Assembly: GCF_001666835.1 (NCBI RefSeq)
Contig: NZ_LZJF01000139.1
Location: forward strand, 1 to 44,921
Reading direction: 5' to 3'
DNA: 44,921 nt
From: Mycobacterium sp. E3251
Lineage (GTDB): Bacteria; Actinomycetota; Actinomycetes; Mycobacteriales; Mycobacteriaceae
Shown: positions 34,366-43,481 of the stretch, one piece after another
How the letters are laid out: each line of letters begins with the position of its first letter
Numbering within the stretch: position 1 is the first letter of the stretch
The notes under the pieces: generated by a model
What the model saw: the letters and a program-made list of their open reading frames with translations, nothing else
What the model was told of the DNA's origin: nothing
Database searches by the model: none
Program-made: the position numbers and the translations under genes

Positions 34366-35031
34366 GTGCAAAAGCAGCTGCGCAGGCTGGGAGTGATGGG
34401 CGGGACGTTTGATCCCATCCATTACGGACACCTGGTTGCCGCGAGTGAGGTCGCCGACCTGTTCGACCTCGACGAAGTGGTGTTCGTGCCCAGCGGTCAG
34501 CCCTGGCAGAAGGACCGCCACGTCTCCGCTGCCGAGGACCGATACCTGATGACGGTGATCGCCACCGCGTCCAACCCGCGCTTCTCGGTGAGCCGGGTCG
34601 ACGTCGACCGTGCCGGGCCCACCTACACCAAGGACACGCTGCGGGACCTGCACGCCCTCAACCCCGATTCGCAGCTGTACTTCATCACCGGGGCCGACGC
34701 GCTCGCTTCGATCCTGTCCTGGCAGGGCTGGGAGGAGCTCTTCGAGCTGGCGCGGTTCGTCGGCGTCAGCCGGCCCGGCTACGAGCTGCGCCGCGAACAC
34801 ATCACCGGCGTGCTGGGCGAGCTGGCGGAGGACGTGCTGACGCTCGTTGAGATCCCGGCGCTGGCGATCTCGTCGACCGACTGCCGTTTGCGCGCCGAAC
34901 AACATCGGCCACTGTGGTACCTGATGCCCGACGGCGTCGTGCAGTACGTCTCCAAGCGCCGGCTCTATCGCGGCGAACAATCGAAGGACACCGTGAGCCG
35001 ATCGACCCTGCCCGCCGGGAAGAACACATGA
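34366..35031 (+). CDS. nadD: Nicotinate-nucleotide adenylyltransferase
   Basis: A 221-residue enzyme that adenylates nicotinate mononucleotide to make the NadE substrate. The nucleotidyltransferase signature is [12 protein letters not shown] (12-23), with the [22 protein letters not shown] segment and the ISSTDCR motif (about 167-173). The extreme C-terminus ([21 protein letters not shown]) is polar and variable, as in M. tuberculosis. It starts a run of five overlapping genes to degV. Its stop overlaps the rsfS ATG (ATGA). Confidence 0.96.
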   Translation: MQKQLRRLGVMGGTFDPIHYGHLVAASEVADLFDLDEVVFVPSGQPWQKDRHVSAAEDRYLMTVIATASNPRFSVSRVDVDRAGPTYTKDTLRDLHALNPDSQLYFITGADALASILSWQGWEELFELARFVGVSRPGYELRREHITGVLGELAEDVLTLVEIPALAISSTDCRLRAEQHRPLWYLMPDGVVQYVSKRRLYRGEQSKDTVSRSTLPAGKNT

Positions 35032-35417
35032 CCGCCACGCAGGAGGCGATCGACATGGCGACCGTGGCCGCCGGCGCGGCCGCCTCGAAACTGGCCGACG
35101 ATGTCGTCGTGATCGACGTGTCCGGCCAACTGGTGATCACCGACTGCTTCGTCATCGCCTCGGCGTCCAACGAGCGGCAGGTCAATGCCATCGTCGACGA
35201 GGTCGAGGAGAAGATGCGCAGGGCGGGCTACAAGCCGGCGCGCCGGGAGGGCACCCGGGAGGGCCGCTGGACGCTGCTGGACTACCGCGACATCGTCGTG
35301 CACATCCAGCACCAGGACGACCGCGACTTCTATGCCCTGGACCGGTTGTGGGGTGACTGCCCGGTCGTGCCGGTGGATCTGGCCGCGGTTCCCGACGACT
35401 CGGCGGGCACGCAATGA
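35028..35417 (+). CDS. rsfS: Ribosomal silencing factor RsfS
   Basis: A 129-residue RsfS/Iojap protein that binds L14 on the 50S subunit and blocks subunit joining under starvation. Motifs are [26 protein letters not shown] (about 25-50) and [32 protein letters not shown] (about 80-111), the family's hallmark. It is cotranscribed behind nadD, as in most actinobacteria, with 4-bp overlaps on both sides. Confidence 0.96.
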   Translation: MTATQEAIDMATVAAGAAASKLADDVVVIDVSGQLVITDCFVIASASNERQVNAIVDEVEEKMRRAGYKPARREGTREGRWTLLDYRDIVVHIQHQDDRDFYALDRLWGDCPVVPVDLAAVPDDSAGTQ

Positions 35418-36088
35418 CGATTCGCCGCCTGATCATGTTGCGGCACGGGCAAACTGAGTTCAACGCAGGCAGCCGCATGCAGGGGCAACTGGATTCCCAA
35501 CTCAGTGAGCTCGGTCGGGCGCAAGCGATCGCCGCCGCCGAGGTGCTCGGCAAGCTACAGCCATTGCTTATCGTGTCGTCGGATCTGCATCGCGCGTACG
35601 ACACGGCGATCCGGCTCGGGGAGCGGACCGGCCTGCCGATCCGGGTGGATCCGCGGTTGAGGGAAACCCACCTCGGCGACTGGCAGGGAGTGACGCACAC
35701 CGAGGTCGACATGCAGGCCCCTGGTGCCCGGCTGGCCTGGCGCGAAGACGCCACCTGGGCGCCCCATGGTGGCGAAAGCCGGGTCGACGTCGCCGCCCGC
35801 AGCGTGCCGTTGGTTACCGAACTGGTCTGCGGTGAGCCGGAATGGGGTGGACCCCAGCACGCCGATCGGCCGGTGGTGCTGGTGGCCCACGGCGGGCTGA
35901 TCGCCGCGCTGTCTGCCGCGCTGCTGAGGCTTCCGGTCGCCAACTGGCCGACGCTGGGCGGCATGGGCAATGCCAGCTGGGTGCAGCTTTCCGGCCATTC
36001 GGACGACTCGGGGGCGGCTTTCGAGAGCATCCGCTGGCGCCTCGATGTGTGGAACGCTTCGGCGCAGGTGTCCAACGATGTCCTCTGA
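35414..36088 (+). CDS. gpgP: Glucosyl-3-phosphoglycerate phosphatase
   Basis: A 224-residue histidine phosphatase that removes the phosphate of glucosyl-3-phosphoglycerate to yield glucosylglycerate, an early step of methylglucose lipopolysaccharide (MGLP) synthesis. The phosphohistidine motif is LRHGQTEFN (9-17), [11 protein letters not shown] follows, [10 protein letters not shown] holds the acid Glu (about 84), and VLVAHGG holds the second His (about 157). The length and context match Rv2419c. The ATG overlaps the rsfS stop. Confidence 0.92.
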   Translation: MTIRRLIMLRHGQTEFNAGSRMQGQLDSQLSELGRAQAIAAAEVLGKLQPLLIVSSDLHRAYDTAIRLGERTGLPIRVDPRLRETHLGDWQGVTHTEVDMQAPGARLAWREDATWAPHGGESRVDVAARSVPLVTELVCGEPEWGGPQHADRPVVLVAHGGLIAALSAALLRLPVANWPTLGGMGNASWVQLSGHSDDSGAAFESIRWRLDVWNASAQVSNDVL

Positions 36089-36815
36089 TGCACGGCCCAC
36101 CCTGCTGATCTTCGCCGACTCGCTGGCCTACTACGGGCCGACCGGCGGCCTGCCCGCCGACGATCCGCGCATCTGGCCCAATATCGTTGCCGCGCAATTG
36201 GGTTGGGATGTGGAACTCATTGGTCGCATCGGCTGGACCTGCCGCGACATCTGGTGGGCGGCGACCCAAGACCCGCGTGCCTGGGCAGCGCTGCCCAGGG
36301 CCGGCGCCGTCATTTTCGCGACCGGCGGCATGGATTCGCTGCCGTCGGTGCTGCCGACCGCGCTGCGCGAACTGATCCGCTACGTCCGCCCGCCGCGAGT
36401 GCGGCGCTGGGTACGTGACGGATACGGCTGGCTGCAGCCCAGGCTCTCGCCGGTGGCCCGGTCCGCGCTGCCTGCGCGCCTGAGCGCCGACTATCTCGAA
36501 CAGACTCGCAGCGCAATCGATTTCAACCGCCCGGGCATCCCGGTCGTGGCCTCGCTGCCGTCGGTGCACATCGCCGACACCTACGGCAGGGCCCACCATG
36601 GCCGCCCGGCGACCGCCGCGGCGATCACCGAGTGGGCGCAAACCCATGACGTTCCCCTAGTCGACCTCAAAGCGGCTGTCGCCGAGCACATCATGAGTGG
36701 ACGAGGAAATCCCGACGGCATTCACTGGAATTTCGAAGCGCACCAGGCGGTTGCCGAGCTGATGCTGAAGGCGCTCGCCGAAGCCGGCGTAGTGACAGAG
36801 AAGCCACGCCCGTGA
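36078..36815 (+). CDS. octT: Diglucosylglycerate octanoyltransferase (SGNH fold)
   Basis: A 245-residue protein matching Rv2418c (about 247 residues), which octanoylates diglucosylglycerate in MGLP synthesis. The SGNH/GDSL-type nucleophile is Ser15 in [10 protein letters not shown], and the catalytic Asp/His pair is in [17 protein letters not shown] (about 216-232). The ATG at 36078 lies inside gpgP (11-bp overlap), linking the two MGLP enzymes translationally. Its GTGA end overlaps degV. Confidence 0.9.
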   Translation: MSSDARPTLLIFADSLAYYGPTGGLPADDPRIWPNIVAAQLGWDVELIGRIGWTCRDIWWAATQDPRAWAALPRAGAVIFATGGMDSLPSVLPTALRELIRYVRPPRVRRWVRDGYGWLQPRLSPVARSALPARLSADYLEQTRSAIDFNRPGIPVVASLPSVHIADTYGRAHHGRPATAAAITEWAQTHDVPLVDLKAAVAEHIMSGRGNPDGIHWNFEAHQAVAELMLKALAEAGVVTEKPRP

Positions 36816-37642
36816 CCGTCATGGTGGTGACCGACGCGTCGGCGCGCTTGCCGGCCGATTTGCTGGAGCAGTGGGCGATACGGGTTGTGCCGCTGCACAT
36901 TCTGCTCGACGGCGTCGATTTGCGCGACGGTGTGGACCAGATCCCCGAAGACATCTACAAGCGTCACGCGACCACCGCGGCGGCCACGCCGGCCGAACTG
37001 GCCGACGCCTACCAGCAGGCGCTGGCCGACAGCGGCGGGGACGGCGTGGTGGCGGTGCACATTTCGTCCGCACTGTCGGGCACCTGCGGCGCGGCGGAGC
37101 GGACCGCGGCCGACCTGGACGCCCACGTACGGGTCGTCGACTCGAAGTCGACCGCCATGGGCACGGGCTTCATCGCGTTGGCCGCCGCGCGGGCCGCTGC
37201 CGCCGGCGGTGACCTCGACGCCGTCGCCGCCGCGGCGACCGCGGCCGTACGACAAAGCCACGCGTTCATGGTGGTGCACCGGCTGGACAACCTGCGCCGC
37301 AGTGGGCGGATCGGCGGCGCCAAGGCATGGCTGGGCACCGCGCTGGCACTCAAGCCGCTGCTGCGCATCGACGACGGCAAACTCGTTCTGGCCCAACGGG
37401 TACGCACCGTCACCCACGCGACGGAGGCGATGATCGACCGGGTCTGCGGGGTCGTCGGCGACAGTCCGGCCGCGCTGGCGGTGCATCACGTCGCCAACCC
37501 GGACGGCGCCAAGGAAGTGGCGGCCGAGCTGGCGCGCAGACTACCGGCCTGCGAGCCGGCGATCATCACCCCGCTGGGGCCGGTGCTGGCGTTGCACGTC
37601 GGTGCCGGAGCCGTCGCGGTCGTCGTGCAGCTGCCGACTTAA
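36812..37642 (+). CDS. DegV-family fatty-acid-binding protein (Rv2417c homologue)
   Basis: A 276-residue DegV protein, a family that binds a fatty acid in a deep pocket and in Firmicutes feeds it to fatty-acid kinase. Typical text is [26 protein letters not shown] (5-30), [12 protein letters not shown] (about 83-94) and the pocket segment [18 protein letters not shown] (about 155-172). It is the last gene of the nadD run and follows the octanoyltransferase, so a link to acyl supply is tempting but unproven. Its stop overlaps that of the convergent mmpL. Confidence 0.92.
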   Translation: MTVMVVTDASARLPADLLEQWAIRVVPLHILLDGVDLRDGVDQIPEDIYKRHATTAAATPAELADAYQQALADSGGDGVVAVHISSALSGTCGAAERTAADLDAHVRVVDSKSTAMGTGFIALAAARAAAAGGDLDAVAAAATAAVRQSHAFMVVHRLDNLRRSGRIGGAKAWLGTALALKPLLRIDDGKLVLAQRVRTVTHATEAMIDRVCGVVGDSPAALAVHHVANPDGAKEVAAELARRLPACEPAIITPLGPVLALHVGAGAVAVVVQLPT

Positions 37643-40539
37643 GCGGGCACCGGGCGCCGGGCGTTGTCGCCGCGAGGGTGTACCACCTGCGGCCACCAGA
37701 ACCACCGTCCCAGCAGCGTCGCGATGGACGGCATCAGCAACGTGCGCACCACCAGCGTGTCGAGCAGCAGACCGATGCACACCGTCGAACCGAACTGACC
37801 CAGCACCCGCAAGTCGCTGCCCAACATGGCCGCCATGGTGAACGCGAACACCAGACCCGCCGCCGTCACGACGCCGCCGGTACCCGCCATCGACCGGATG
37901 ATTCCCGTCTTGAGGCCGGCATGGATCTCTTCTTTGAACCGGGAGACCAGCAACAGGTTGTAGTCGGACCCGACGGCCAGCAGGATGATGACCGACAGCG
38001 CCATCACGATCCAGTGGATCCTGATGCCGAACAGGTCCTGCCAAATCAGCACCGAGAGGCCGAACGACGCCGCGATCGAGCTGGCCGCGGTGCCCACGAT
38101 CACCAGCGCGGCCACCACGCTGCGGGTAAGTATCAGCATGATCATGAAGATCAACGTCAGGGCGGACACCACGGCGATCATCAAGTCGTATTTCTCGCCG
38201 TCGGCCATGTCCTTGAACGTCGCGGCGGTTCCGCCCAGGTAGACCCGGGCGTCGGACAGCGACGATTGCTTGAGACCCTCCTGCGCGGCGGTGCGTTCGG
38301 CGTCGACTTGCGCGATGCCCTCCGGCGACATCGGATCGCCTTGATGCGTGATGAAGAACCGCGCCGACTTTCCATCCGGCGACAAGAACATCCGAAGGCC
38401 GGTCTGGAAATCCGGGTTGTCGAAGGCCTCGGGCGGCAGGTAGAAGAAGTCGTCGTTCTTCGATGCGTCGAAGCTTTGACCCATCACGATCGCGGTGTTG
38501 CTCATCGCCTCCATCTGGTCGATCATCGCCTTGAACGTCTGATACAGGGTGAGCGTGATGCCCCTGGTGGTCTTCAGCGTGGTGATCAGCGTGGGAAAGA
38601 GCGCGGTCAGGTCGCGTGAGGCTTTGGCGGTGTGGGCGATATCGGTCGTCAGGTAATGGAACTGCTCGGCGAGCTGGTCGAACCCGTCGAACGTGTCGAA
38701 CAGGGACCGCAACCCGATGCACACGGGAATGTCGTAGCAGTGCCGCTCCCAGTAGAAGTAGGAGCGTACCGGCCGGAAGGTGTCGTCGAAATCCGCGATG
38801 TGATCACGCAGGGAATCGGTGATCTGCGACGTCACCGCCGTGGTCTTCGCGCTGTCGTCCGCGGCGTTGGCCAGGTCCTGTGACACCTCGTATTGGCGTT
38901 GCGTGGTGTCGATCTGGGTCTGCAGATCGTCGGCCATCCGGAGGATGTCGGCGATGCGCTCCTTGAGGAAGCTCATGTTCTGCATCGTCGTCTGACTCTG
39001 GACGCTGTTCTGAAACGGTATCGAGCTGTGCTGGATCGGAATGCCCAGCGGCCGGGTGATGTCCTGGACCATGGCGATGCCCAGCGTGCGCATCTCGTTT
39101 TTCGCCACCCGGTCCAGCACCAGCATGTCGGCCGGGTTTCGCATGTCGTGGTCGGATTCGACCATCAACAGGTCGGGGTTCATCCGTGCCTCGGAGAAAT
39201 GCCGGTTCGCGGCCTCTTGTCCTTGGTTGGACGGGGCCGACAACGGCAGGTAATGGCGGTCGTTGTAGCTCGTGTGGAAGCTCGGCAGGGCGATCATGCC
39301 GACCAGCACGACCGCGGCGCTCACGGCCAAAACCGCTGCCGGCCAACGTACTACGGCGGTACCCACCCGGCGCCACAGCCGGCCACGCTTGGCCTGCCGC
39401 TCGAACAGGTGGAAGCGGCTGCCGACGAAGACCACCGCGGGCCCCAGCGTGACGCCGGCCAGCACCACGACAATCATGCCGATCGCCACGGGCGCCCCCA
39501 TGGTGTTGAACCACGGTAGCCGCGAGAAACTGAGGCAATAGGTCGCGCCCGCGATCGTCAGGCCCGACCCCAACACGACCGGGGCGACGCCCTTGAATGT
39601 GGTGTAGTACGCGGTTTCTCGGTCCTCGCCCGCGGCCAGCGCCTCCTGATAGCGGCCGATCAGGAAGATGCCGTAGTCCGTCCCCGCGGCGATCGCCAAC
39701 ATGGTGAGGATGTTGGCGGCGAAGGTGGTGAGCCCGAATGCGTTGTGGTACGCGAGAACCGCGACCACCCCCCGCGAACACGCCAGGGCGACAAAGGTCA
39801 TGAACAGCTGGACCAGCGTGGTGACGATCGACCGGTAGACCAGCAGCAACATGATCGCGATGGCGCCCAGGGTGAACAGCGTGATCTTGGCCAGGCTGGC
39901 GTTACCGATGATGTGCATATCGTCGGACAGCGCGGCGGGGCCCGTGACGTAGGCCTTCACGCCGGGTGGCGCCTTGTTCTCCTCGATCACCTTGCGCACC
40001 GAGTCCACCGATTCGTTGGCCAGCGTCGTGCCCTGGTTACCGGCGAGGTTCACCTGCACGTAGGCGCTCTTGGCGTCGGCGCTCTGCGCGCCCGCGGCCG
40101 TCAGCCGGTCGCCCCAGAAGTCCTGAATGTGCTGAATGTGCTTGGGATCCTGGCGGAGTTGCCGAATCAGCTTGTCGTAGTACTGGTGCGCGTCGGGGCC
40201 GAGCGGTTGCTGGCCCTCCAGCACGATCATTACCGTGCTGTTGGAATCGAATTCGTGGAAGTTGTGGCCCAGGCGCATCATCGCCTTCATCGACGGCGCA
40301 TCCAGCGGGGTCATCGGCGCCGAGTGAGCCTCACCAACTTTTTCCAGTGTCGGAACGATGACATTCACCAGGACCGTGACGAACAACCAAACCAAAATGA
40401 TCGGCACCGCAAAGATCCGGATCGCATGCGGCAGGTACGGGCGGTGGCCCCGCTCGGCCTTGGACAGGCCCTTGACGTTGATGGGGCCGGTGTCGGCCGC
40501 GCTCACGTCGCGCTGGGTCTCGTTGCTCGCGTTGCTCAT
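37639..40539 (-). CDS. MmpL-family RND lipid transporter
   Basis: A 966-residue inner-membrane RND transporter of the MmpL4/MmpL5 type. It has TM1 near 35-58 and two blocks of five to six membrane helices (about 215-370 and 785-950) separated by large periplasmic loops. The proton-relay Asp-Tyr pairs occur in AAGTDYGIFLIGRYQEA and AVGSDYNLLLVSRFKEE. GSxLTIAGATYCLSFSRLPWF is a family signature. It is coupled to an mmpS gene (ATGA overlap), the usual arrangement for glycopeptidolipid, siderophore or drug export. The cargo cannot be read from sequence. M. tuberculosis has eis at this position. Confidence 0.95.
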   Translation of the reverse strand: MSNASNETQRDVSAADTGPINVKGLSKAERGHRPYLPHAIRIFAVPIILVWLFVTVLVNVIVPTLEKVGEAHSAPMTPLDAPSMKAMMRLGHNFHEFDSNSTVMIVLEGQQPLGPDAHQYYDKLIRQLRQDPKHIQHIQDFWGDRLTAAGAQSADAKSAYVQVNLAGNQGTTLANESVDSVRKVIEENKAPPGVKAYVTGPAALSDDMHIIGNASLAKITLFTLGAIAIMLLLVYRSIVTTLVQLFMTFVALACSRGVVAVLAYHNAFGLTTFAANILTMLAIAAGTDYGIFLIGRYQEALAAGEDRETAYYTTFKGVAPVVLGSGLTIAGATYCLSFSRLPWFNTMGAPVAIGMIVVVLAGVTLGPAVVFVGSRFHLFERQAKRGRLWRRVGTAVVRWPAAVLAVSAAVVLVGMIALPSFHTSYNDRHYLPLSAPSNQGQEAANRHFSEARMNPDLLMVESDHDMRNPADMLVLDRVAKNEMRTLGIAMVQDITRPLGIPIQHSSIPFQNSVQSQTTMQNMSFLKERIADILRMADDLQTQIDTTQRQYEVSQDLANAADDSAKTTAVTSQITDSLRDHIADFDDTFRPVRSYFYWERHCYDIPVCIGLRSLFDTFDGFDQLAEQFHYLTTDIAHTAKASRDLTALFPTLITTLKTTRGITLTLYQTFKAMIDQMEAMSNTAIVMGQSFDASKNDDFFYLPPEAFDNPDFQTGLRMFLSPDGKSARFFITHQGDPMSPEGIAQVDAERTAAQEGLKQSSLSDARVYLGGTAATFKDMADGEKYDLMIAVVSALTLIFMIMLILTRSVVAALVIVGTAASSIAASFGLSVLIWQDLFGIRIHWIVMALSVIILLAVGSDYNLLLVSRFKEEIHAGLKTGIIRSMAGTGGVVTAAGLVFAFTMAAMLGSDLRVLGQFGSTVCIGLLLDTLVVRTLLMPSIATLLGRWFWWPQVVHPRGDNARRPVPA

Positions 40540-41003
40540 GCGGACTTCACCAGGCAGAAGGTCTGCGCGTTGTGGCCGTCGGAACTCCGCTGTTCGCGCA
40601 CGACGCCGTCGACGGTGATCTTGCAGCTGATCTCACCGCTGTCGCTCTGCGCCATGATGTTGGCGCTCACCGAGGGCAAGGTGGTCGAGATGGTGGTCGA
40701 CCACGGCAGCGGCGCCGCGTTGACCTGATGGGTGTTGGCGTTCTCGTCCCAGTAGTTGATGTTGGCGGTGGCCCCGGGCGGCCCCGTGATGTCGTACACC
40801 ACGACCTTCGGGTTGAACTGCACGATTTCGATCCCCTTGCCGGCGTTCGCGTTGAGATCCTGCGAGCCGAAAATCTTGTGGAGCCGCGACACGATCAACG
40901 CCGAAAGGGCCAAGACCACCACCAAAAGCAGCGGTATCCACACCCGTTTCAGGACGCGGGTTACGGTGCCGGTACGTGGACCCGATTCTGGACTAGCCAC
41001 CAC
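40536..41003 (-). CDS. MmpS-family accessory protein
   Basis: A 155-residue protein with one N-terminal membrane anchor (about 21-41: RVWIPLLLVVVLALSALIVSRL) and a periplasmic beta-rich domain. The MmpS pattern is clear: KVVVYDITGPPGATANINYWDENA and the paired cysteines of ISCKITVDG...QTFCLVKSA. GTG 41003 has GGAAGG 8 nt upstream; an upstream in-frame start at 41045 is less likely. It works with the overlapping MmpL gene. Confidence 0.93.
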   Translation of the reverse strand: MVASPESGPRTGTVTRVLKRVWIPLLLVVVLALSALIVSRLHKIFGSQDLNANAGKGIEIVQFNPKVVVYDITGPPGATANINYWDENANTHQVNAAPLPWSTTISTTLPSVSANIMAQSDSGEISCKITVDGVVREQRSSDGHNAQTFCLVKSA

Positions 41004-41174
41004 CTGACCGCCTTCCGCATTACCGCCACCCCGGCGCTGCCGCAAAGCTCACCTACGTCGCCGACGACACCGATGTCCCTCGACAATTTGCTCAGCTAAG
41101 CACTCTAAACCTTAGTGCACGCAAGCGTTCCTCCGGGTGCCTCCGATGTGGCGAACCGCATATGGTTCGGGCCC
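41004..41174 (-). promoter_or_regulatory. Upstream region of mmpS with a possible operator
   Basis: This 171-bp gap contains CTAAG-N10-CTTAG (41096-41115) and TTTAG/TTAGC-type AT-rich elements on the minus strand, unusual against the GC-rich background. It could carry the mmpS-mmpL promoter and a regulator site, but no regulator gene is adjacent. No gene is visible here. Confidence 0.3.
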
Positions 41175-42233
41175 TTACCGGGCCACCCGGCCGGTGACCG
41201 GCGGCAAATCGGCAAGCGTCACGATCCCGGGCTCGGCCGCGACCACAGCCGGGACCGCATTGGTCACCGGCATCGCCGTGTAGATCATTCCCAACCCCAT
41301 GAAGCCGGGTTCCGTCCAATCCTTCGGCGGCAGGCAGTGCAGCACGGTCCGCATGTTGGGCAGCCCGTACACCTGGATGACGTGGCCGTGCTCCAGCGGC
41401 TTGGGCGGCACCACATGATTGCCCATGGTCCAGTTGAACCCCACGCTGACCACGTTGCGGTCGCCCTGCCAGCCGCGGTGGTATCCATAGACACCGCCGA
41501 CCGTTCCCGCGGGGATTGTCATGAAGCCCAGATCCGAATCCCCGGTGGCCGCGGTGAAGGTCACGTCGAAGGTCATCCGGTCCAGCTTCGCCCCGATCGC
41601 GTCGGCCATCATGGCGGCCGATTCGGCGAAGACCTCGCTTTCGCGCCGCACGCTTTCCGCCAGCCCCGGAGTTTCGGGATCCTGCGAGAAGCCCATCGCC
41701 GTCTGCGTTTCCGCTGATTCGTAGGTGGAGCAATCCACCGACTCGGTGATCCGGATTTCGTCGACGCGTTCGCACGCGCCGCTGAGCACCATGCCCACCA
41801 TGTTCGTCATGCCCGGGTGCGCGCCGCTGCCGAAGATCGTCGAACCGCCTCGTTTGCACGCATCCGCGATGCGTTCGCGGTCCGCGGGCGTCTGCTTGCC
41901 GCCGGTAATCCAGGCCGCGCTGGAACACACGTTGACGCCCGCTTCCAGCAAGCGCACCAGCTCATCGATGTTGGGCCACAACGGGTTATAGCAGCACGCG
42001 TCGGCGCCCAGGGCGAGGAGCGCGTCGATGTCGTTCGTCGCGCGCACGCCGGTCGGTTCCGGCCACCCGGCCAGTTCGGCGGCATCCACGCCGACCTTGT
42101 CCGCCCCGTGCGCGTACACCCCGACCAATTCCATGTCCGGCCTGCCGATGATGGCATGCAGCGAACGCCGCCCGATGTTTCCGGTCGTCCACTGGATGAC
42201 GCGCAGGGGGCGGTCCGTCGGGGGCTTGCTCAT
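41175..42233 (-). CDS. NAD(P)-dependent oxidoreductase, dihydrodipicolinate-reductase/2,4-diaminopentanoate-dehydrogenase-like
   Basis: A 352-residue protein starting with a Rossmann motif VIQWTTGNIGRRSLHAIIGRPDMELVGVYAH (about 12-42). The next segments, CCYNPLWPNIDELVRLLEAGVNVCSSAAWITG and FGSGAHPGMTNM, are typical of the mycobacterial family annotated as dihydrodipicolinate reductase-like. True DapB catalytic signatures are not evident, and the substrate is unknown. AAAGGAG lies upstream of the ATG. A GATAAT -10 (42266-42271) and TAGACA -35 (42291-42296) with a 19-nt spacer are plausible on the minus strand. Confidence 0.85.
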   Translation of the reverse strand: MSKPPTDRPLRVIQWTTGNIGRRSLHAIIGRPDMELVGVYAHGADKVGVDAAELAGWPEPTGVRATNDIDALLALGADACCYNPLWPNIDELVRLLEAGVNVCSSAAWITGGKQTPADRERIADACKRGGSTIFGSGAHPGMTNMVGMVLSGACERVDEIRITESVDCSTYESAETQTAMGFSQDPETPGLAESVRRESEVFAESAAMMADAIGAKLDRMTFDVTFTAATGDSDLGFMTIPAGTVGGVYGYHRGWQGDRNVVSVGFNWTMGNHVVPPKPLEHGHVIQVYGLPNMRTVLHCLPPKDWTEPGFMGLGMIYTAMPVTNAVPAVVAAEPGIVTLADLPPVTGRVAR

Positions 42234-42265
42234 CGCGTCTCCTTTGACGTGGGCGGATTTGGGTC

Positions 42266-42296
42266 ATTATCGCCGCCGTGCGCCCGGGCGTGTCTA
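42266..42296 (-). promoter_or_regulatory. Promoter of the oxidoreductase gene
   Basis: On the minus strand TAGACA (42291-42296; five of six to TTGACA) and GATAAT (42266-42271; five of six to TATAAT) are 19 nt apart, and the ATG follows 32 nt downstream with a good ribosome-binding site. Confidence 0.5.
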
Positions 42297-42308
42297 CACC
42301 CTTGAAGG

Positions 42309-43409
42309 TCAGCGGTTGCCGGGGTTCAGCGCGGCCATGGCGCTGGACATCAGCTGCGAAAAGGGATCGCCGCCCCCGCCGAAGGTGGCCTGACTGGCCG
42401 GTGCGATCACGGCCGCGGGGTCGAAGCCCCGCACCGGATCCACTTGAAGCGGAGCGGTGAGCGGGTCGTCGTTGCGCGAGTAGCCCGCGTTCACCATCGG
42501 GGTCAACTCCGCGTCGAGTTGGTTCAGCACGTCTTCCGGCACGCCCAGGTAGCCCAGGGGCAGTACCAGCGGGAGGTGCCTTTCGGGGATCAGATACGTC
42601 GTTGTCTTCGCGCCCCTGGAGTTGACGGTCGTCCTGATGTTCTGCGGCGGCACCATGCTCGGGTCGGTGAACGCGACGGCGGTATGACCGGTTGCTTCGC
42701 CCACCAGCGTGTTGGCCAGCGCTAACAGGTTGTCCGGCCGGTCCGGAAAGTCGGCGATCATGTCGTATGCGGCGACGAAGGCCTTGGTGTCGTATTGGCT
42801 TTCCACGGGGGGCGGTATGCGGTAGTCCATTGCGGGAACGACGGCGCCGACCGGAAAGAAGGAGGTCAGGAAGCTCTCGCCGAAGGCGTGATGCCCGACC
42901 GGGTTGCCAAATGTGCTGAACACCAATTGGTTTGGTGGGGGAGCGGTCGGATCGTTCGCGAGCCTGGCCTGCTCGGCGTCAACCACGAGCGAACCCTCGG
43001 ACAGGCCGATGGCGGCTCCGGGCCCACCCCTGCGGATCGCCGCATCCAGGTTTTCGGTCCCGACGGCGACCGACTCGCCGACGCTGGGGCCGTCCACGCC
43101 TAGCCCCGGGAAGGCTTCATCCAGCCGGCCAATCCCCGGAAAGAGCCGTTCGAGCACGTGGCCCTGGACCTGCCCGGCCGGGTAGGCCACGATTTCTCGC
43201 TTCAGGCTGGGAAACCAGCCGGCACCCAGGCGCCTGCCGTACTCGTCGTAGGGAATGCCCGGAACGTGAGCGCCGCCCAGGGCGTACGCGGTGCCGTCAC
43301 CGGGCGTACGGTCGCCTGGCGCGTCATCGGCCGCCGCCATCCCGAGGCCGAAATATCCTGTGACGCCGAGGGTTACCACAGCGGTAGCCCCTGCGAGTAG
43401 TTTCTGCAT
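42309..43409 (-). CDS. Exported PE-PPE-domain serine hydrolase/acyltransferase, Chp1/Chp2-like
   Basis: A 366-residue protein with a signal or anchor segment ([20 protein letters not shown]...GMAAADD, about 1-30) and a cutinase-like alpha/beta domain. The likely nucleophile is the Ser in [17 protein letters not shown] (about 137-153), and [13 protein letters not shown] and [27 protein letters not shown] match the PE-PPE/Chp family. Chp1 (Rv3822) and Chp2 (Rv1184c) acylate trehalose lipids and sit next to mmpL8 and mmpL10; here an MmpL gene lies 72 bp upstream. ATG 43409 is preferred because it starts directly at the signal segment. Confidence 0.82.
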   Translation of the reverse strand: MQKLLAGATAVVTLGVTGYFGLGMAAADDAPGDRTPGDGTAYALGGAHVPGIPYDEYGRRLGAGWFPSLKREIVAYPAGQVQGHVLERLFPGIGRLDEAFPGLGVDGPSVGESVAVGTENLDAAIRRGGPGAAIGLSEGSLVVDAEQARLANDPTAPPPNQLVFSTFGNPVGHHAFGESFLTSFFPVGAVVPAMDYRIPPPVESQYDTKAFVAAYDMIADFPDRPDNLLALANTLVGEATGHTAVAFTDPSMVPPQNIRTTVNSRGAKTTTYLIPERHLPLVLPLGYLGVPEDVLNQLDAELTPMVNAGYSRNDDPLTAPLQVDPVRGFDPAAVIAPASQATFGGGGDPFSQLMSSAMAALNPGNR

Positions 43410-43481
43410 CGCCACGTCCCGCCTGCCCGACTTGGTCTCGTAGTGTCGCATATCGCTCGTCGGCCTCGCGGCTGACGGGTA

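Noticed and set aside
37327..38619. 430-codon plus-strand frame antisense to mmpL
   Set aside because: It is His/Arg/Gln-rich low-complexity translation of the complementary strand of a clear MmpL gene.
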